Position numbers and translations under genes: made by a program. This document shows positions 13,056 to 13,130 of a stretch of 13,130 nucleotides of DNA, one piece after another. Where the stretch lies: the NCBI GenBank assembly GCA_964402955.1, contig CAYOEZ010000135.1:1-13130 (forward strand). Reading direction: 5' to 3'. The notes under the pieces are model-generated. The model was not told the origin of the DNA. It saw nothing but the letters and a program-made list of their open reading frames with translations, and ran no database searches. Source of the DNA: CAYOEZ01 sp964402955. Its GTDB lineage: Bacteria > Chloroflexota > DTOL01 > DAOUCN01. Position 1 is the stretch's first letter. The number at the start of each line of letters is the position of its first letter.

Positions 13056-13130
13056 CACTACCCCAAGGGAGTGTGACCGGTTTGGGCACATCGTTCCGGG
13101 TTGGCGAGGGCACTGTGACAATCTGTTCAT

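Overview
This 13.1 kb window is bacterial, has fairly high GC, and looks like part of a metagenome-derived or draft scaffold, because it contains a run of exactly 100 N. The gene set is a GpsA-like dehydrogenase, a paired ABC exporter, a TfoX_N protein, a DUF1349 protein, a daunorubicin-type ABC pair, an FGGY kinase with a D-2-hydroxyacid dehydrogenase, OsmC, and a MNT/HepT-like pair. Together with long hairpins placed just after stop codons, this resembles Chloroflexota (Anaerolineae/Caldilineae-like). That placement is inferred from gene style only.

Layout. (1) Plus strand, 1-4924: a strong sigma70-type promoter (72-100) drives a glycerol-3-phosphate dehydrogenase-like gene. Two adjacent ABC exporter half-transporters follow. 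The first has a degenerate Walker B and switch residue, the second a degenerate signature motif, so they form a textbook asymmetric heterodimer. (2) 4924-5349 has no gene. It holds 27-bp and 103-bp tandem repeats built on an ACGGAT word, the N gap inside the array, and a rho-independent terminator facing the plus strand. (3) Minus strand, 11356 down to 5350: a tightly packed, probably co-transcribed cluster in the order osmC-like, 2-hydroxyacid dehydrogenase, FGGY sugar kinase, DUF1349, ABC ATPase, ABC-2 permease, TfoX_N. Gene joints are adjacent or overlapping: TAG-ATG, TAA then one base then ATG, TAAGGAGG, and ATGA. (4) A minus-strand tRNA-His with its own promoter and terminator lies just upstream of this cluster. 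(5) Minus strand, 12954-11994: a MntA/HepT-like toxin-antitoxin pair with a near-consensus promoter and a possible operator.

The most unusual features are two lesions in the same minus-strand cluster. The ABC ATPase lacks its whole LSGGQ signature segment through an in-frame deletion that leaves Walker A, Walker B and the H-loop intact. The dehydrogenase has an in-frame TAG just before its catalytic Arg/Glu/His residues. Either the operon is decaying in this lineage or the assembly is locally wrong, and read mapping would decide. I found no clearly new system. The best candidates for follow-up are the signature-less ATPase, the repeat array around the gap, and the HepT-like protein that has Ser where classical HepT has its catalytic His.
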